Below are positions 54,725 through 58,341 of a stretch of DNA of 58,341 nt, in pieces; within the stretch, counting starts at the first letter, position 1; each line of letters starts with the position of its first letter. This DNA comes from Vairimorpha ceranae (taxonomy: Eukaryota; Microsporidia; Nosematidae). The stretch lies in the NCBI RefSeq assembly GCF_000988165.1, contig NW_020169316.1, forward strand, positions 1 to 58,341, in the 5' to 3' direction. The position numbers were made by a program, and so were the translations under genes. A model generated the notes under the pieces. It was not told where the DNA came from and ran no database searches. It worked only from the letters and a program-made list of their open reading frames with translations.

Positions 54725-54880
54725 TGCTACCAACCTAATACTACTAACCCAATAATACCTAACCAAGCTACATAATTCAACTATCTAACCATCATCATTT
54801 TAATCTAACTACTTAACCCAACCATCTAATCTAACAGTATCTAACCCAATATTACCCAACTTAATATACTACCATATATA
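54725..54880. repeat. C-skewed degenerate CTAACCCAA tract
   Basis: About 155 bases with only about four G on the plus strand, made of degenerate CTAACC/CTAACCCAA-like units mixed with AT (CTACTAACCCAATAATACC, CTTAACCCAACCATC). It lies inside the Merlin element upstream of the transposase. The unit superficially resembles telomere repeats but is too irregular to be one. Confidence 0.6.
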
Positions 54881-55023
54881 CCTGTATTCATAAATACAAA
54901 AAATTGTTTTAATTTAATAACAAAAGCACATATAAAACCAAATAGCCATCAAATAATTAAATAAAGTATTAATTATTTCCTTTAGAAGGGCAAAAGATTA
55001 AAAACTTTTTAAAAATAACACTT

Positions 55024-55832
55024 ATGAATATTACAATAGAACATGAAATTTTTCAAAATTTGTTGTGTTAAAAAACTTTCTTATAAGCAATAAGATTTTG
55101 ATTACCTCCATTTTGTATTTAAGATGTGGCAATTTGTCTAAGTTATTGCCAATTTCTGCAAGCAACGGAAGTAGAGGTTATAGATTCACAAAGAAAGGAT
55201 GCCAAAAAAGCCTTCCTTTGTTTCATTCTACTCTGCCCTTAACAAAAGTAGCAAGGCTATTGTGTTGCTTTCAGTTGTCGATATTTTTTGGAATATCTAA
55301 CACTACTATTGCAAAGTATAAGTCTTTACTTTTAGTTTGTTACAAAGACTACCTTGAAAAAAAGTCTGTTGTATTGGGAGGATGTGGTATAATTGTTGAG
55401 GTTGATGAAAGCGTTTTGTCACGTAAAGGAATTATTAGAAATCCTGCAGGCGCCGATGATACTAAGGATACAATTTGGATATTAGGTGGAATAGACCGAA
55501 CAGGTGGAAGAAATTTCTTTCTTTGTGGAGTTACTGGTCGTACTATAGGATCATTAACCGTGGCCATGATGCCTAATATTAAAAATGATAGCATTCTATT
55601 TACCGAAGGACATCCGTCTGCCGCACAAAATTTAAATTTTAGGCATCAAATAGTTAATCATACTGAAGGTTTTAGGTCAGAAGATGGCACCCATACAAAT
55701 AATATAGAAGGGTTTTGGGGCCATAAGAAAAATACTATGAAGAAAGAAAATGGCGTTTTTCGTGACCATATCGACGCCAAGTTTATTCAGTATACATTTA
55801 AGCGAAGGGGTATATTTTCGGTAAAGCGATGA
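55024..55832 (+). pseudogene. Merlin/IS1595-type transposase, damaged
   Basis: DDE transposase, mostly intact from 55065 to the stop at 55832 (255 residues, no ATG at that point). An upstream ATG at 55024 opens a 15-codon frame in a different phase that runs to the same junction, so a single frameshift near 55065 has probably split the N-terminus. Landmarks: VEVDES with catalytic D114, WILGGIDR, and HTNNIEGFW with E215. The second acid position reads TEGHPSA (E181) where the family has a D (SDxWxAY). With the frameshift and that substitution the enzyme is probably inactive. The N-terminal part has the CGN zinc-like piece. Confidence 0.8.
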
Positions 55833-55938
55833 AAAATTTTCTAAAGTATATATCGATATTTTGAATTAAACTGTAAATAAATTTTTTTAACCCTTGTTTT
55901 ACATTTCTTGAAAGTAGGCAAATTCGTAAAGAAGACCC

Positions 55939-56400
55939 CTCTTTAACATCAATATCTTTGAAAACACTGAATTTAATACTAAATTAGGCCCTTTCCATCG
56001 TTTTTGTATACACAGCTATTTTATTATCTATAAAATTTACAAAATGATTAACGTTTTATTGATATAACCATAATTCTTTTAATTATTGTACCCTTTCTAC
56101 TCATTAGCATAAATAATACTTTCTTTTATTACAAATGCTTTTAAAACTACTTACGTTTTTGATTTCTATTATCTTATAAAAAAAAGCCACCCTTTTTTCC
56201 AGCATCTTTTAAACGTTTTCTTAAGTCATTACATCTTCTACACGGTGATCACAATGATATCAACACTTCTCAAATTTTAATTCATTAACTTTAACAATAA
56301 TATTTGTGTGTCATATTTAAACGTTGTACAATCTTACTACCTCTCTGTTAAAAAAAATTGATATTATATTTCTACATCATATGATTTTATTTGAACTAAT
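55939..56400 (-). pseudogene. decayed copy of the 553-aa secreted protein, N-terminal side
   Basis: Continues the duplicate on the far side of the Merlin element (parent about 51335-51660). The clearest stretch is 56300-56390: TTTGTGTGTCATATTTAAAC … ACCTCTCTGTTAAAAAAAATT aligns with parent TTTGTTTGTCATCATCATAA … ACCTCATTATAAAAAAAATT. Between 55960 and 56270 the similarity is weak. The end of homology is not sharp; beyond 56400 I cannot follow it. Confidence 0.65.
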
Positions 56401-56929
56401 AACTTTAGCTTTGACATTTATACTAAATTCCACGCGCCCAGAGAGCGACCGTGCTTAGAATTATATTGTTTGCCCTACTTTAAATTAAATTCTCTATAAA
56501 AATACTAATTTGAAAGCATCTATATACTTTTTTTAGTGTAAGACTTATATTTGCTTTTTTTTTATAAGTATAATTTTGACATATAAATTAAAATATGATT
56601 AATTTAAATTACAATTAATTAAAAGAAAAAATTAATTAAAGACAAAAACATTCTTATTGGAAAAGAGAGGTTTTAAAAAACTTATAATATCTTAAATTTT
56701 TTATTTTTAAAGTTTAGATGTAAAAAGTATTGAAATGCATCTTTAAATTTAAATTTAAAAAATTACTACAAAAATTTAAAATTTGTAATTAAAAAATTTA
56801 ATAAAAATATATTTATTTTAAATTAAAAAACTAAAATTATACGGTGCTATAACTATTCAAAATATACAGAGTGATGTGCATATCAAATCTATATTAGATT
56901 ACTTTTATGAACAATAGGTATGGGTTCAA
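56401..56929. other. AT-rich non-coding stretch
   Basis: No coding frame. A short GC-rich piece (CACGCGCCCAGAGAGCGACC, 56430-56450) may be a fragment of the duplicate or of a transposon. The rest is A/T runs. The stretch ends with ACTTTTATGAACAATAGG (56900-56917), which shares TTTTATGAACAATA with the outer end of LTR-like copy B. Confidence 0.4.
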
Positions 56930-57440
56930 ATCCCAGAAATGCGAATTCTCTAATTAATATTGGCGCTGACACAACAATTGTCATAAAATATTTGTCAGTA
57001 AAGTCGTATCGTAAGCCTTTCTGAAGGCGTCGACTAAGGATTGTAAATGTTCTAGAGTTGCAAGGAGGCATAACATCTTTTGGGTTAGTATGACAATTGC
57101 CGTGTAGCTGTGGAAGCATTTGTAAGTTCTATTCGGAGACCTTTAGTAAGAAATTACATCTGAAGACTTGCCTAGGAACGGCGTAGCAAGCTAGTGATTT
57201 AGCCTAGCATTTCGCGTGGGATGGTACGAGTCCATCACGACCATTAGACACATACCGCCCTCTGTCCGATCACAAGATCCAGCGAACCCCTGGTCTAATA
57301 GCGTACCACCAGTTGTTGGCTCCTCTGTAAGTCCTTACGGGAATTAATACATCTTCCTACTAAGTGAGGTCAAGTTTCGTAGCATGCTAGCACCGATAAT
57401 GCGCTGTGTTGAGATTGAGGAAAGGGAAGTTTTCTAAGAG
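56930..57440. other. GC-rich island of unknown nature
   Basis: About 500 bases with near-balanced base composition in a very AT-rich setting and with no long open frame on either strand. Several short inverted repeats occur (for example GGATGG … CCATC at 57221-57236, TGGTCTAATAGCGTACCACC at 57291-57310). A T-arm-like TGGGTTCAAATCCCA (56919-56933) lies at the left margin. The segment with CATACCGCCCTCTGTCCGATC (57250-57271) reminds me of 5S ribosomal RNA, but the alignment does not hold over the full length. It may be an internal part of a transposable element, a structural RNA or transferred DNA. Confidence 0.4.
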
Positions 57441-57509
57441 AAGGTGATTAAGCATAATAAACAAATATAGCAAAAAGGTACTAAAGATTGGCTGAGAATT
57501 TAACATTTA

Positions 57510-57645
57510 AAGACTATTATGTATTATTAATCTGAAAGATTTGTGGGCGCTTAAATAAATCTGATGAATTGAAGTTTCCCCAATAAGAATTAAATCAATA
57601 AACAAATAAATTATTAATATTATTATATATTTTATGAACAATACA
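57510..57645 (-). mobile_element. LTR-like repeat, copy B
   Basis: Matches 52275-52408 in the same orientation (see copy A). On the minus strand it starts TGTTCATAAAA, and it lies 80 bases downstream of the stop of the gypsy integrase, the position expected for a 3' LTR. The far boundary toward 57510 is uncertain. Identity with copy A is roughly four in five. Confidence 0.55.
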
Positions 57646-57726
57646 AGGATTAAGAACGTAAACAAGAAGAAAATAAAAAGTAAAACAAAAGATTTTTTTT
57701 ATCACCAGGTTTATTAATAATATTTC

Positions 57727-58341
57727 TTCAGTACCATTTTTTTAATTTTAATACAATTATGCTTCTTGTATCAAAATCTTTTTTTATCAAAATAATGTCT
57801 CCTATATTTATGTCGTTTATAGAATTATGCACGCATTTTCTGTCCATGAGTGCTAAATATTTTTGATTAACTGAAATTGTATCAATAGCCTTTTTATCAT
57901 CCTAATCAATAATTTTAACTTGTATATCAATATGATTCTCATCTAAATCAACAATGCTACTATCTATAGGACACATTACAGTATTGAACCCACTTCTACC
58001 AAAAAATAGGTTGAATGGAGACTTATTGGTTGCAGAATGTATTGCCACATTATACTCATAAACCATTTTATTCAAAAGTGCAGTCCAATTTTTACCGGCA
58101 GCAAACACACCACTATTCAGATGTTTTTGCAAATATCATGTGAGCGTTTGGTTAAGTTATTTGATTTGACATTGGATTCGTAAATGTCTCGGCCTTCCAT
58201 GTATCAGAACAACGTTTCCACCTTACAAAAATCAATCAAACAAAAATTTCTAAATTTTTTTCGTTATCATATTGAATTATTTGAGGATCACCAAGTTTAT
58301 AAAAAGCCATTTTAAGAGATGAACGAACTCAGCTGCGGTTT
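57727..58341 (-). pseudogene. Ty3/gypsy-type integrase, disrupted, cut by the window
   Basis: C-terminal part of a retrotransposon integrase on the minus strand. Landmarks in order from the right edge: GDPQIIQYDNEKN (the second acidic block, QSDNG in active elements), HGRPRH with the following LNQTL, the segment WTALLNKMVYEYNVAIHSAT with SPFNLFFG, and a C-terminal piece INIGDIILIKKDFDTRS. At least three in-frame stops (at 58157-58159, 58136-58138 and 57902-57904) and a frameshift between the first two landmarks show that it is dead. The 5' part and the reverse transcriptase would lie beyond the window. The element type follows from the block order, typical of microsporidian and fungal gypsy elements. 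Confidence 0.8.

Larger units (their letters stand above)
54502..55938 (+). mobile_element. Merlin (IS1595-like) DNA transposon
   Basis: About 1437 bases bounded by imperfect terminal inverted repeats: left 54502-54530 (GGGTCTTCTCCACGAATTTG …) and right 55910-55938, whose complement reads GGGTCTTCTTTACGAATTTG. They agree at about 24 of 29 positions, the differences being mostly transitions. Inside are a perfect 17-bp tandem duplication (54580-54613), a C-rich, G-poor tract (54725-54880), and the transposase frame. I see no clean 8-9 bp target duplication at the outer junctions. The element sits in a decayed gene and its transposase is damaged, so it is probably dead. Confidence 0.85.

Noticed and set aside
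56296..56350. U6 snRNA look-alike on the minus strand (ACAGAGA followed 27 bases later by ATGACACACAAAT)
   Set aside because: The internal stem-loop and AGC of U6 are missing, and the same bases align with the coding sequence of the 553-aa parent gene, so the match is coincidental.
56889..57119. 76-codon frame in the GC-rich island
   Set aside because: No similarity to known domains; part of it is the antisense of a T-arm-like sequence.
57240..57330. 5S ribosomal RNA gene
   Set aside because: CATACCGCCCT and CCGATC recall 5S, but the spacing, the closing stem and the internal control region do not align convincingly; reported only as an unexplained island.

Overview
The window looks like nuclear DNA of a microsporidian, most likely from the Nosema/Vairimorpha group. 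By eye the sequence is about three-quarters A+T. Its genes are intronless as far as I can see, tightly packed, and almost all shorter than their yeast or animal counterparts. Many starts have a short C-run (CCC) a few bases upstream, the known microsporidian start-proximal signal. The gene content is a eukaryotic core plus microsporidian/fungal specialities: a chitin-synthase export chaperone, an ABCG half-transporter, Mn superoxide dismutase and a Rua1-type fungal zinc domain. Family assignments come from reading motifs, not from searches.

Layout. 1-365 is a non-coding, relatively GC-rich edge. 365-29318 is a dense housekeeping block: HSP70, MnSOD, an unknown helical protein head-to-head with V-ATPase subunit C, LSM2 and LSM4 in tandem, ABCG transporter, SPT16, a Rua1-type zinc protein, SPC1 head-to-head with a tyrosinase, NLE1/RSA4 head-to-head with the RNA polymerase I second subunit, a coiled-coil protein overlapping a Sir2 deacetylase, FIGL1-type AAA ATPase, tRNA-Arg(UCU), ARL2 GTPase, V-ATPase subunit F, RPS16 head-to-head with RPL13, SKP1 and PheRS beta. 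29319-30453 is an AT-rich degenerate repeat tract. 30454-49486 holds RPB1 with a repetitive CTD, coatomer gamma, a coiled-coil protein, a NIPA-like transporter with a cysteine-rich ectodomain, an HP1-type chromodomain protein, a small basic protein, CHS7, a 54-residue coiled-coil gene, a CENP-C/Mif2-like cupin protein, a secreted unknown and a PSP1-domain protein.

From about 50 kb onward the character changes. One intact predicted secreted protein gene (50358-52019) is followed by a heavily decayed second copy of it (about 53255-56400). That copy is broken by an insertion of unknown type and by a Merlin/IS1595-type DNA transposon (54502-55938) with recognisable terminal inverted repeats. Around it lie a possible inverted-repeat element (52451-53178), two related LTR-like repeats (52275-52408 and 57510-57645), a GC-rich island without clear coding (56930-57440), and at the right edge a disrupted Ty3/gypsy integrase.

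Functional themes: transcription and chromatin (RPB1, RPA2, SPT16, HP1, Sir2, CENP-C), RNA decay and splicing (LSM2, LSM4), translation (RPS16, RPL13, PheRS beta, tRNA-Arg, NLE1), secretion and trafficking (SPC1, coatomer gamma, ARL2, V-ATPase C and F) and spore wall or host interface (CHS7, tyrosinase, predicted secreted proteins). The observations most worth following are the nested decay region, the tyrosinase, the NIPA/cysteine-rich fusion, the start-proximal CCC rule and its exceptions, and several structured non-coding islands.
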